A stretch of 64,000 nt of DNA from Chitinophagaceae bacterium (lineage in GTDB: Bacteria; Bacteroidota; Bacteroidia; Chitinophagales; Chitinophagaceae), in contig CANCAY010000008.1 in the NCBI GenBank assembly GCA_947374225.1, positions 1-64,000 on the forward strand. The letters are read 5' to 3'. The notes beneath the pieces were generated by a model. It was not told the origin of the DNA and made no database searches. It worked only from the letters and a program-made list of their open reading frames with translations. Position 1 is the stretch's first letter, and every line of letters begins with the position of its first letter. Positions 1-7,499 of the stretch are shown here, one piece after another. The translations under genes and the position numbers were made by a program.

Positions 1-33
1 TTTCCCAGTAGCTTTTTTCCATATTAGTTATAT

Positions 34-900
34 TTATGCCACATCATGTCCTGTAGACGCAGCTAATAATTTATAAAAATTCTCTCTAGATAAATCTATT
101 TTCATTGACTCTTTTGCTTGTTGTATTCTCTCAAATTTTGTAGTTCCAATTACAGGAACAATACAAGCAGGATGTGCGTATAAAAACGCCAGTAATATTT
201 CATTAATACTACAATTATATTTTAATGAAAGTTCTTCTGCTGTAAATAGTATACGTAAATTTTGTTCCGTTTTTTCTGTAAACAACCCGTTGCCTAATGG
301 AGACCAGGATTGCGCTTCTACTTTTTCTAAAATACATTGATCCAGTATGCCGTCATTAAAAGCAGAAATATTAGTAACTGAGATTTCTACTTGATGGTGC
401 TCGATTGGTATATATTGCTTCAGTAAATTGACTTGACTAGTCGTAAAATTAGATACACCAAAGGTTTTAAGCTTTCCTTCTTTTTTTAAATCAGTTATAA
501 TTTCAGCTATTTCCACCGGATTCATTAATAAATCTGGTCTATGAATTAACAAGGTATCTAAATAGTCTGTATTGAAATTTTTCAAAGACTGCTCTACCGA
601 TTTTCTAATATGTTTTGAACTTGTATCATATGACTTTATCTCATGTGTTGGCCTATTGGGCGTTAACATATTGATGCCACATTTTGTAATAATTTTTATC
701 TTGGTTCTTAAGCTTGAATTATTTTTCAATACTTCTCCAAAATCAGCTTCTGTAGTATAGTGTCCATAAATATCTGCATGGTCAAAAGTGCTTAAACCAA
801 TATTCAAACATTGATCAATAATTGTCTCATATTGTTTGCTATTGAAGTTTTCACCCCAGATACCCCAACGCATACAACCTACTATAGGATTGTGTTTCAT
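34..900 (-). CDS. Aldo/keto reductase
   Basis: A 288-residue NAD(P)H-dependent oxidoreductase of the aldo/keto reductase superfamily (TIM barrel, cytoplasmic). The usual catalytic tetrad is readable: Asp and Tyr in DHADIYG near residue 40, Lys in IITKCG near 74, and His in LLIHRP near 120. GVSNF and the late VPVIGTTK segment are also typical, the latter contributing to the cofactor pocket. The layout resembles the E. coli YdhF subgroup, but the substrate cannot be told from sequence. A TAACTTTA element lies about 20 nt upstream of the ATG (919-926, minus strand) and may be its -7 box. The gene appears monocistronic. Confidence 0.9.
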   Translation of the reverse strand: MKHNPIVGCMRWGIWGENFNSKQYETIIDQCLNIGLSTFDHADIYGHYTTEADFGEVLKNNSSLRTKIKIITKCGINMLTPNRPTHEIKSYDTSSKHIRKSVEQSLKNFNTDYLDTLLIHRPDLLMNPVEIAEIITDLKKEGKLKTFGVSNFTTSQVNLLKQYIPIEHHQVEISVTNISAFNDGILDQCILEKVEAQSWSPLGNGLFTEKTEQNLRILFTAEELSLKYNCSINEILLAFLYAHPACIVPVIGTTKFERIQQAKESMKIDLSRENFYKLLAASTGHDVA

Positions 901-961
901 AAAGTTGTTATTTATGCCTAAAGTTATTCTTATTATAGTATCTATTTAAAATATTGGGCAT

Positions 962-991
962 AAAAAAACCCGACTAAAAATAGTCGGGTTT
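962..991 (-). terminator. Rho-independent terminator of the RRM gene
   Basis: An 11-bp perfect stem (966-976 with 981-991) around an AAAA loop. On the minus strand it is followed by a run of seven Ts. It lies just after the stop codon of the RRM protein gene. Confidence 0.85.
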
Positions 992-1009
992 GTATTGGAA
1001 CGAGGTTGA

Positions 1010-1405
1010 TTAATATCTGTTGTATTCACCACCACCATTACCACCACGATCACGGTTGTAACCGCCGCCAGTTCCGCCGCGATTAAATCCACCACCGCTA
1101 CCGCCGCGATTTCCACCACCAGCGCCATAAGGCTTCTTAGTGAATGTTCTTTCGCCTTCAGGACGTGGAGTTGATTCGTTTACTACGATGTTACGACCTA
1201 AGATTTCTGTGTCGTGAAGTTGACTGATTGCAGTACGAGCTTCGTCATCGTTAGCCATTTCAACAAAACCGAAACCTTTGCTTCTGTTGTTGTTAAATTT
1301 GTCTGTTACAATTTTTGCACTTGCTACTGATCCAAATGGAGTAAACAAGTTCTCAAGATCTTCGCTAGTCATGTTCCAGCTAAGATTTCCAACATAAATG
1401 TTCAT
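1010..1405 (-). CDS. RRM RNA-binding protein with Gly/Arg-rich tail
   Basis: A 131-residue single-RRM protein. Residues 1-80 form one RNA recognition motif with RNP2 (IYVGNLSW) at the N-terminus and RNP1 (KGFGFVEM) near residue 43. Residues 85-131 are a low-complexity tail of RGG/GGGYNR-type repeats. Such proteins resemble plant and cyanobacterial cold-inducible RNA-binding proteins and are common in Bacteroidota. The role is inferred to be RNA chaperone or post-transcriptional regulator. The 145-nt upstream spacer (1406-1550) is long for this window and could be a regulated 5' leader. A weak 5-bp CCCCA/TGGGG hairpin at about 1515-1527 is the only structure I see there. Confidence 0.93.
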   Translation of the reverse strand: MNIYVGNLSWNMTSEDLENLFTPFGSVASAKIVTDKFNNNRSKGFGFVEMANDDEARTAISQLHDTEILGRNIVVNESTPRPEGERTFTKKPYGAGGGNRGGSGGGFNRGGTGGGYNRDRGGNGGGEYNRY

Positions 1406-1550
1406 GTTCTTTAAAATTAAGTGATCTAAAAACTAATAGTTGCGACATTGCTTCCATTAGCGTTAACGAAGATAGTCATTAAAATAAGATTATCAACATT
1501 ATTATTTTAAATTTCCCCAAAATGGGGTGATTCGGCTTTGAAAACTAACA

Positions 1551-1584
1551 AAAAGCCCCTTCTGAGGGTTCAGAAAGGGCTTTT
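1551..1584 (-). terminator. Terminator of the rpsF-rpsR-rplI operon
   Basis: A long imperfect stem, AAAAGCCC...TTCTGA pairing with TCAGAA.GGGCTTTT, with one C/A mismatch and a GGGT loop. On the minus strand it ends in CTTTTTG. It sits about 48 nt after the rplI stop. Confidence 0.85.
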
Positions 1585-1631
1585 ATGGGTAGGTTTAGAA
1601 AATTAAACCTAAATATTGAATGCAGCTTTAA

Positions 1632-2081
1632 TTAAGCTTCAGCTCCAATTTCGATGTCAATTTCAGTTGTTTGACCATTACCAAAATCAATAGTTGCTTT
1701 GTAAGCACCTAATTCTTTGATATCGTCTGCAACTGAAATTCTTCTTCTATCAATCTCATATCCTTTTTGCTCACGAATTGCTTTCGTAACTTGTAAAGAT
1801 GTGATGCTACCAAAGATTCTGTTATTAGCACCAATCTTAGCAGTTAATTTAACTGGACCAGTGGTTAATACAGCGATAACTTTAGTGATCTCAGCTAACA
1901 TTGCAGCTTCTTTCTTTGCCTTAGCTTTTAAGCGCTCTTCCAATTGCTTTAAGTTAGATGGCGTTGCTTCAACTGCATGTTTAGTTGGGAATAAGAAGTT
2001 ACGAGCGTATCCGTTTTTCACAGTTACTAGTTCGTCTTTTCCACCTAAATTATCTACGTCTTTTACTAATATTATTTGCAT
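1632..2081 (-). CDS. rplI: Ribosomal protein bL9
   Basis: Large-subunit protein bL9, 149 residues, the usual length. The N-terminal domain (MQIILVKDVDNLGGKDELV, with the conserved GYARNFLFP) is followed by a long connecting helix and a C-terminal 23S rRNA-binding domain. The frame opens further upstream at 2114, but the ATG at 2081 gives the canonical bL9 N-terminus and is chosen. It is the third gene of the rpsF-rpsR-rplI operon, 109 nt downstream of rpsR. That spacer carries a strong hairpin. Confidence 0.97.
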   Translation of the reverse strand: MQIILVKDVDNLGGKDELVTVKNGYARNFLFPTKHAVEATPSNLKQLEERLKAKAKKEAAMLAEITKVIAVLTTGPVKLTAKIGANNRIFGSITSLQVTKAIREQKGYEIDRRRISVADDIKELGAYKATIDFGNGQTTEIDIEIGAEA

Positions 2082-2135
2082 AATTATTTTTTTAGTTCCC
2101 AAGAGCCCAGTCACAAATTTTATTTCATTACTGTC

Positions 2136-2165
2136 TCTCGCCTTGGTATTTATTGTACCGCGAGA
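2136..2165 (-). promoter_or_regulatory. Structured RNA hairpin in rpsR-rplI spacer
   Basis: A 6-bp outer stem (TCTCGC with GCGAGA), a 3-nt bulge on one side and a 4-bp inner stem (GGTA with TACC) around a 7-nt loop. No U-tract follows in the minus direction, so it is not a standard terminator. It would lie in the leader of rplI mRNA. A processing, attenuation or autoregulatory role is inference. Confidence 0.5.
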
Positions 2166-2190
2166 TTAGGGATGGTTTACTAATGTTGTT

Positions 2191-2454
2191 CTATTTCAAT
2201 AAATCTGTTACATAAGGTAACAAAGCCATTTGACGAGATTTTTTAACCGCGTCAGCTACTTTACGTTGGTATTTCAAAGAGTTACCGCTTAAACGACGAG
2301 GTAACATTTTACCTTGTTCGTTTATGAACTTCTTTAAAAACTCAACATCTTTGTAGTCTACATATTTGATACCGTACTTCTTAAAACGACAGAATTTCTT
2401 CTTAGGTTTTTCCTGTTTGATCGCTGTAAGGTATTTGATTTCATTCTTTGCCAT
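2191..2454 (-). CDS. rpsR: Ribosomal protein bS18
   Basis: Small-subunit protein bS18, 87 residues. The conserved core from [15 protein letters not shown] through the [24 protein letters not shown] segment matches the family. It binds 16S rRNA as a heterodimer with bS6. The gene begins 16 nt after rpsF in the same operon, the usual bacterial order. Confidence 0.97.
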   Translation of the reverse strand: MAKNEIKYLTAIKQEKPKKKFCRFKKYGIKYVDYKDVEFLKKFINEQGKMLPRRLSGNSLKYQRKVADAVKKSRQMALLPYVTDLLK

Positions 2455-2470
2455 GTTGGTAAAAATTTAA

Positions 2471-2824
2471 TTAAGCCTCAATTGCTTTGTGAACAGGGAA
2501 ACCGCCGTTTCTCTTAATATGGTTGTACTCAACTGCGTTTTTGTCAAGTCTTGTAATCATGTGACGCATGATTTGTTCATCACGTAAGAACTGAATTTTC
2601 AATTTTTCGTTGATTGTTGCAGGACCTGTGAATTCTAGTATCCAGTAGATACCAGTAGTTTTCTTATCGATAGGATAAGCAAGTGATTTTAAACCCCAAG
2701 GATTTGAGGCTACAGTATCTCCACCATTTTCTTTGATGAAGTCTTGGTATTTTTTCTGAGCAGATTTGAAATCTTCTTCAGATAATACCGGTGTAAAAAT
2801 CACCATTAATTCGTAATTGTTCAT
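2471..2824 (-). CDS. rpsF: Ribosomal protein bS6
   Basis: Small-subunit protein bS6, 117 residues, starting MNNYELMVIFTP. This start is chosen over the longer frame opening at 2869 because it gives the canonical bS6 N-terminus. The conserved LAYPIDKKTTGIYW and the RDEQIMRHMITRLDK segment are present. bS6 pairs with bS18 on the platform of the 30S subunit. It is the first gene of the rpsF-rpsR-rplI operon. The 96-nt leader (2825-2920) contains a 6-bp hairpin (2884-2889 with 2896-2901), which could belong to an S6:S18 autoregulatory leader. I do not see enough of that known motif to assert it. Confidence 0.96.
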   Translation of the reverse strand: MNNYELMVIFTPVLSEEDFKSAQKKYQDFIKENGGDTVASNPWGLKSLAYPIDKKTTGIYWILEFTGPATINEKLKIQFLRDEQIMRHMITRLDKNAVEYNHIKRNGGFPVHKAIEA

Positions 2825-2910
2825 TACTTGAATTTTTTGGTTAAATAATTGGTTTTTCCCAGTGGACACTCCTGTTACAGAATGAATCTGCCAAAACAGA
2901 TTTGGGATGG

Positions 2911-2918
2911 CGAAGGTA
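2911..2918 (-). promoter_or_regulatory. Possible -7 promoter element of the rpsF operon
   Basis: TACCTTCG on the minus strand, one mismatch from the Bacteroidota -7 consensus TAnnTTTG, placed about 90 nt before the bS6 ATG. No clear -33 box was identified. Confidence 0.3.
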
Positions 2919-2920
2919 GG

Positions 2921-4003
2921 CTAATTCAGTGGATTTCCGTCAGTTTTTAGGCTAAAAATCATAGCTACTGGGAAATGATCGCTAAAGCCTCCTCTGAATT
3001 CATTACCATCCCATGTTCTTTTGGGATATCCTTGGTACTTTCCATTCATTTCGATATGATCAAAATCCTTGTAAATAATTGATTTATAATACTTTAACTT
3101 ATTGCCTCCCTCGTTTTTAGACTCCTTATTGGATTTGAATAGGGGATTACTTATTAAAATCTGGTCAAACAAATGCCAGCTATCTCTAAAAGCTAGACTC
3201 CCTTCCCCTTTTTTAAATAAGTTGTAAAAAGGGTTCACTAAGGGAATGTTCTTAATACTCTTGTCCGTTGGGTTGTCATTAAAATCCCCCATCATGATAA
3301 TATTTGCCTTTGGATCGAGCGCCGTTATACTGTCAATTATGTTTTTACAAATTGTGGAGGCCCAGATCCTTTTTTGACTAGATTGTTTAAGGCCACCTCT
3401 TCTGCTTGGCCAGTGATTTATCAATAAGTGTACCCATGTTTCATACAAAGTTCCCTTTACATACAAAATATCCCTTGTGGGGAAGTCTTTTACATGTGCG
3501 TTAATTGATAAAGAAAATGGTTTGTATATATAAGGTTTAAAAATGGCAGGGTTGTAAATAAGTCCCACGTCAATGCCTCTTAAGTCTTTAGAGTCGAAAT
3601 GAATAATTTTATAATTGTACTTTTTTAATATGGGCGACTGCACTAAGTTTTCAAGTACCATTCTATTTTCAATTTCAGCCAAACCAAGCATTGCAATACC
3701 ATTACCATCGCCCAATAAGCCTAATTTATAAATAGTGTTGGCAATATTTTTATTTTTTTGTTGAAATCGCTGAGCGTTATACCCCTTGTCACTTTCAGGT
3801 GTAAAATCTTCGTCAATTACTTGTATTTGATTTATTGTGTCATAGAAATTTTCACAATTGTAAAAGCCTACTACTATTTTTTGGGCATAGAGGCTACTTT
3901 TCAGGGAAAGCAATAATAAAACAAACATAATTTTAGTTTTCCATTTCGTTGTCCATTTATTTTTCAATTTTGTTTTCCATTTCATATCCCATTTATTTTT
4001 CAT
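2921..4003 (-). CDS. Secreted endonuclease/exonuclease/phosphatase-family protein
   Basis: A 360-residue exported protein of the endonuclease/exonuclease/phosphatase (DNase I-like) fold. Readable motifs are GFYNCENFYDT near residue 47, GLAEIENR (metal-binding Glu), INHWPSRRGG (catalytic His), MMGDFNDNP (Asp-Asn pair) and the C-terminal SDHFPV (Asp-His). The signal peptide core is residues 26-41, ending at YAQ. An internal ATG at 3928 would start right at the hydrophobic core but lacks a positively charged n-region. The longer start is therefore kept, giving an unusual 25-residue Lys/Trp-rich n-region made of a 12-residue tandem repeat. It is divergent from a TonB-receptor/DUF5689 pair, with which such nucleases often co-occur. 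The substrate could be extracellular DNA or a phosphodiester. Confidence 0.85.
   Translation of the reverse strand: MKNKWDMKWKTKLKNKWTTKWKTKIMFVLLLLSLKSSLYAQKIVVGFYNCENFYDTINQIQVIDEDFTPESDKGYNAQRFQQKNKNIANTIYKLGLLGDGNGIAMLGLAEIENRMVLENLVQSPILKKYNYKIIHFDSKDLRGIDVGLIYNPAIFKPYIYKPFSLSINAHVKDFPTRDILYVKGTLYETWVHLLINHWPSRRGGLKQSSQKRIWASTICKNIIDSITALDPKANIIMMGDFNDNPTDKSIKNIPLVNPFYNLFKKGEGSLAFRDSWHLFDQILISNPLFKSNKESKNEGGNKLKYYKSIIYKDFDHIEMNGKYQGYPKRTWDGNEFRGGFSDHFPVAMIFSLKTDGNPLN
3929..4000 (-). repeat. Two-copy 36-bp tandem repeat coding KNKWxxKWKTK
   Basis: Two imperfect 36-bp copies (period confirmed by GTTTTCCATTTC at 3936 and 3972 on the plus strand). They encode residues 2-13 and 14-25 of the endonuclease-like protein, immediately before its signal-peptide core. 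Confidence 0.75.
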
Positions 4004-4126
4004 TGATTTTATACATTTTATTTCACTCAGTTTAGTGAATTACTAATTCGCAAATCAACGTATTTGCCGAAACATTTCGAATGCATTTTTATTTCAAATT
4101 GAGTGTTCAAAACTGGGATCCTTCCA

Positions 4127-6562
4127 ATGAAATATATAAAAGCCATTATAGTAATAGTATTCAATTTAAGTGTAGTTCCTATTTACGCACAATCGGAAAT
4201 GCAGTCCAATATTGACTTTCGTGAAAATATTCCAGCCGATACTAGTAGCTGGATGCCAACCTTACTAAATTCGGGGCATTCTGTAATTTATCAGCTATCT
4301 AGTTTTGCAGGTTATCCATTTGGGTGGACTCCAAGAGGACAACAGTATGGGACAACCACCTATATAAACGGTATTAATTGGCAGTCTAAAAATGCAGGAT
4401 GGAATTCGGCCATGACTTATTCCGGCTTATATAAATTATTTAGGCAGGAAGATTTTTCAGAACAATACGGGTATGTTCAAAAAGGGGTTGCATCGGAATC
4501 GGCTGCGAATTATTTATCCAGTTCTGCAATTCCATTTAGGAAATCAATTCAATATGGGATAAGGTTTTCAAGTAATTTCCAAGTAAGCGAGAATTTTATC
4601 AATTACAGTTCTGGAAAGATTAAGCAACACTGGTATATACATTCCTTGATAGTTTTTCAGAATAGCACTTTGGGTGTCTTGCCTATTGGGTATAAAAAAT
4701 TGAATGGAGCTGCTGTCAGTATTGATAAATCATTAAAGCAGGGTCAGAAATTTGGAATCTCTTTTTGGTGGAATCTATCTAGTCAAGGGCGTCAATCACC
4801 TGCTGTAACGGAGGCTTTTTTATTATCAGGGAATAGTAATTATAATCCTAATTGGGGATGGTTTCATGGTATTGCAATGTATCCTAGTACGAAAGAAAAC
4901 AATGTTCCGGTTGCATTGGTTCATTATGACAAGCAATGGAAGGATCGTGTATTTTTCAATGTTAGCATAGGATATGCTTGGGGTTTTCAAAAAAAATCTC
5001 AATTGGATTGGACACAAACCAAAGACCCGCGTCCAGATTATTATAAATATTTGCCATCCTATAGTAAGGACAGTCTGTTGCAAAAGTCATGGACTAGCTG
5101 GCTATTATTGAACCCTAATAAATTGCAGGTTGACTTTGACGAGCTAGAGCAAATTAATAAATCAAGTGCAAGTGGAAGGTCGTATTATATAATTAATTCA
5201 ACAGTTATAAGAAGTACTTTGTTTAGAGTGGCGTCCAATTTGCAACATTTCTATAATGCACATTGGTCTTGGGATATACATACTAGCATAGCAATGGACA
5301 AGTCACATTATTACAGCCAGTTGAGAAATTTACTCGGCGGAAAGTTTTATTATAATTACAATAGCTGGGTTAATGACGATGGCGTCTCCAATAGTTTTGA
5401 AAATAATATTTCAAATCCAAATCAAAAAATTACACAAGGAGCTATTTGGGGACCCAATTATTGGATCACAAATTTCAGCGCTTCCATTAGTGCACAAGTA
5501 AAATTGCAAGAACCTCGTTATGAATCAAGTTTCAGTTTAATAAGCAACAATGATCAGTTTATGAGAGAGGGGGTAAACAAAAACGGCTTATTTCCTCGCC
5601 AATCTTTTGGACCATCTTCTGTCGTAAACTTCAATTCAATTGGCATTAAATATACTTACTTGTATAAGTGGTCGGGAAGACTTTATTTAAGATCAAGTTT
5701 TTTTAAAATGCCAGAGACTTTAAACGCAGCTGCTATTTATATTGATCCCAGTATGCAAGATCAATTAGCTTCATTTATTTTACCTGCAAGTAAACAAGGA
5801 GTTGATTTTTCAATCATATATCATGGTGTGCCTGAAAAACTGCAATTGAATTTTTATTTGCAAAAAAACACAGGGCAGTATGGGCATACTTTATTTTATC
5901 ATGATTATTATAACGCTTTTGTATATGGCTTATATGGACAAATGGACTCGGAATTCAAAGGGATGGAATGCTCATTTGAAACGGATTTATTTTCAATGAT
6001 TCAATTACAAGCAACTAGTACTATTGGTAAATATTCGGTGCTCAATAACCCTATCTACGAAATCAAACTCTTAAACGACTTGTACAAAGTGGAGTCTGGC
6101 GTCTTGCAAATAAAAGGCCTGCCAGCTGCTACTAGTCCTGAAATGGTAGAAGCTATTTCGCTCCGATTTCAACCAAATTACGCACTTCAAATTGGACTAA
6201 CAGCTGTATATGCAATTAATAGGTTTGTGGACTATGATTATTTCAGGCGATCAGCAAAATTGCTTAATCAGCTTAAGGACATTGCAACGCAACATTCCAT
6301 TCTTCGAGTTTCAAAAGCGCCTAATCAATTAGTCGTAAATGCATTTCTAGCCAAGTCCTTTAATATTAGGTTATCAAATGCTTTATTGCAAGTTCGATCA
6401 AGTTTGAGTATTAGAAATTGTTTTAATCAACATATTCCAGTGCTAAGTTTTGAGCAGTCCAGGTTTGACTATATTAATTACAACCCTAGCAAGTTTCCCA
6501 TAAAATATTTATATGACCAAGGACTTATTTACGCACTTGGTATTCAATTTCAAATTCAATAA
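4127..6562 (+). CDS. TonB-dependent-receptor-like outer-membrane beta-barrel
   Basis: An 811-residue exported protein, with signal peptide MKYIKAIIVIVFNLS...PIYAQ at residues 1-22. The ATG at 4127 is preferred over 4103 because it starts this signal peptide. The body alternates aromatic/polar strands typical of an outer-membrane barrel, and the last strand ends LGIQFQIQ. The N-terminal region is very short for a plug. Only a remnant such as GTTTYINGINWQ near residue 80 resembles the plug's NG-containing loop, and there is no carboxypeptidase-like domain or clear TonB box. It is followed after 4 nt by a DUF5689 lipoprotein and faces a divergent endonuclease gene. I infer an uptake or export barrel for a nuclease-related substrate. 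Confidence 0.75.
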   Translation: MKYIKAIIVIVFNLSVVPIYAQSEMQSNIDFRENIPADTSSWMPTLLNSGHSVIYQLSSFAGYPFGWTPRGQQYGTTTYINGINWQSKNAGWNSAMTYSGLYKLFRQEDFSEQYGYVQKGVASESAANYLSSSAIPFRKSIQYGIRFSSNFQVSENFINYSSGKIKQHWYIHSLIVFQNSTLGVLPIGYKKLNGAAVSIDKSLKQGQKFGISFWWNLSSQGRQSPAVTEAFLLSGNSNYNPNWGWFHGIAMYPSTKENNVPVALVHYDKQWKDRVFFNVSIGYAWGFQKKSQLDWTQTKDPRPDYYKYLPSYSKDSLLQKSWTSWLLLNPNKLQVDFDELEQINKSSASGRSYYIINSTVIRSTLFRVASNLQHFYNAHWSWDIHTSIAMDKSHYYSQLRNLLGGKFYYNYNSWVNDDGVSNSFENNISNPNQKITQGAIWGPNYWITNFSASISAQVKLQEPRYESSFSLISNNDQFMREGVNKNGLFPRQSFGPSSVVNFNSIGIKYTYLYKWSGRLYLRSSFFKMPETLNAAAIYIDPSMQDQLASFILPASKQGVDFSIIYHGVPEKLQLNFYLQKNTGQYGHTLFYHDYYNAFVYGLYGQMDSEFKGMECSFETDLFSMIQLQATSTIGKYSVLNNPIYEIKLLNDLYKVESGVLQIKGLPAATSPEMVEAISLRFQPNYALQIGLTAVYAINRFVDYDYFRRSAKLLNQLKDIATQHSILRVSKAPNQLVVNAFLAKSFNIRLSNALLQVRSSLSIRNCFNQHIPVLSFEQSRFDYINYNPSKFPIKYLYDQGLIYALGIQFQIQ

Positions 6563-6566
6563 TTAT

Positions 6567-7412
6567 ATGAAAAAAAATCAGTCACAATCAATTATTTTAG
6601 GCTTGAGTTTTGTCTCCACTTTCATTTTCATGTCGGCTTGCCTCAAGCAGAATTCTTATTCCGCACCCTATCAAGGAACGTCTACTGATTCCATTATGAC
6701 CATAAAAGCGCTAAGAAGGTTGCATGTCATGGGTTCTATGGAAGCCATAACAAAGAGTTATGTAATAGAAGCGGTGGTAGTAGCAAATGACGAATCAGAT
6801 AATTTATATAAAACAATTTCAATTCAAGATAGTACTGGAGGCATTATGCTATTGTTAGACGCAACCAGTATTTATCAAACTTATCCTATTGGAACACTAT
6901 TAAGACTTCGTGTTCAAGATTTAATATTGTCCGATTATAGAAGAATGGTACAATTAGTAGCAGCGGTGGATACTAGTTCTGGTTCTGTCTCAACTGCTGG
7001 TATTCCTGCTCCAATGTTCTCGAAACATATTACAGTATTAAAAGAGAACGTCAAAGTTTTACCACTCAATGTAAGTTATAAAAACCTGTCAGATACCCTG
7101 CAGGGGAGACTTATAAAAGTCAACAATGTAGAGTTTGCTTCTGCCGATACGAGTCAAACGTTTTCCGATAAAAAAAATAAGATTGGTGCTAGTAGGGCAG
7201 TTAAATTTTGCGTTGGAGGGACTATTTATTTAAGAACTAGTGGGTATGCCAATTTTGCGGGTATTAAGTTGCCGTCGGGTAATGGAGAAATTGTGGGTGT
7301 TTACTCTGTTTTTAATAGTGAAAAACAAATTTTCATAAGAGACACAAGTGACATTTTGTTAAAGGGTAAACGCTGTACAGGAGCGGCCTGGCTGCAAAAT
7401 TTACCTCATTAG
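6567..7412 (+). CDS. DUF5689-type lipoprotein (OB-fold)
   Basis: A 281-residue lipoprotein. The signal sequence ends in a lipobox near residue 23 (FMSACLKQ), giving a lipidated Cys. The start at 6567 is chosen because it opens this signal; the frame extends upstream inside the preceding gene. Two OB-fold-like segments follow: EAVVVANDESDNLYKTISIQD near residue 60, and LQGRLIKVNNVEF near 175 with a later GVYSVFNSEKQIFIRD. This matches the DUF5689 family, usually found beside TonB receptors and endonucleases in Bacteroidota. It probably sits at the cell surface as a partner of the upstream barrel. The ligand is unknown. Confidence 0.75.
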   Translation: MKKNQSQSIILGLSFVSTFIFMSACLKQNSYSAPYQGTSTDSIMTIKALRRLHVMGSMEAITKSYVIEAVVVANDESDNLYKTISIQDSTGGIMLLLDATSIYQTYPIGTLLRLRVQDLILSDYRRMVQLVAAVDTSSGSVSTAGIPAPMFSKHITVLKENVKVLPLNVSYKNLSDTLQGRLIKVNNVEFASADTSQTFSDKKNKIGASRAVKFCVGGTIYLRTSGYANFAGIKLPSGNGEIVGVYSVFNSEKQIFIRDTSDILLKGKRCTGAAWLQNLPH

Positions 7413-7499
7413 TCCTTATTAGCCTGTATTTGTTGACAGTCTGGCAGCCTATAGACTTTTGGTATTTAATTTGCCATAGTATCACTAAAAGACATCCAT

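Noticed and set aside
946-1128. Open frame antisense/alternative to the RRM protein tail
   Set aside because: Same strand but a different frame of the Gly/Arg-rich tail; its Val/Ala-rich translation is a composition effect.
1717-2169. 150-codon plus-strand frame opposite rplI
   Set aside because: It lies wholly against a clear bL9 gene and has no family features or start context.
4127-6562. TonB-like barrel as a pseudogene because of the missing plug
   Set aside because: The frame is open over 811 codons with a signal peptide and a normal closing strand. A degraded gene would show stops or shifts.
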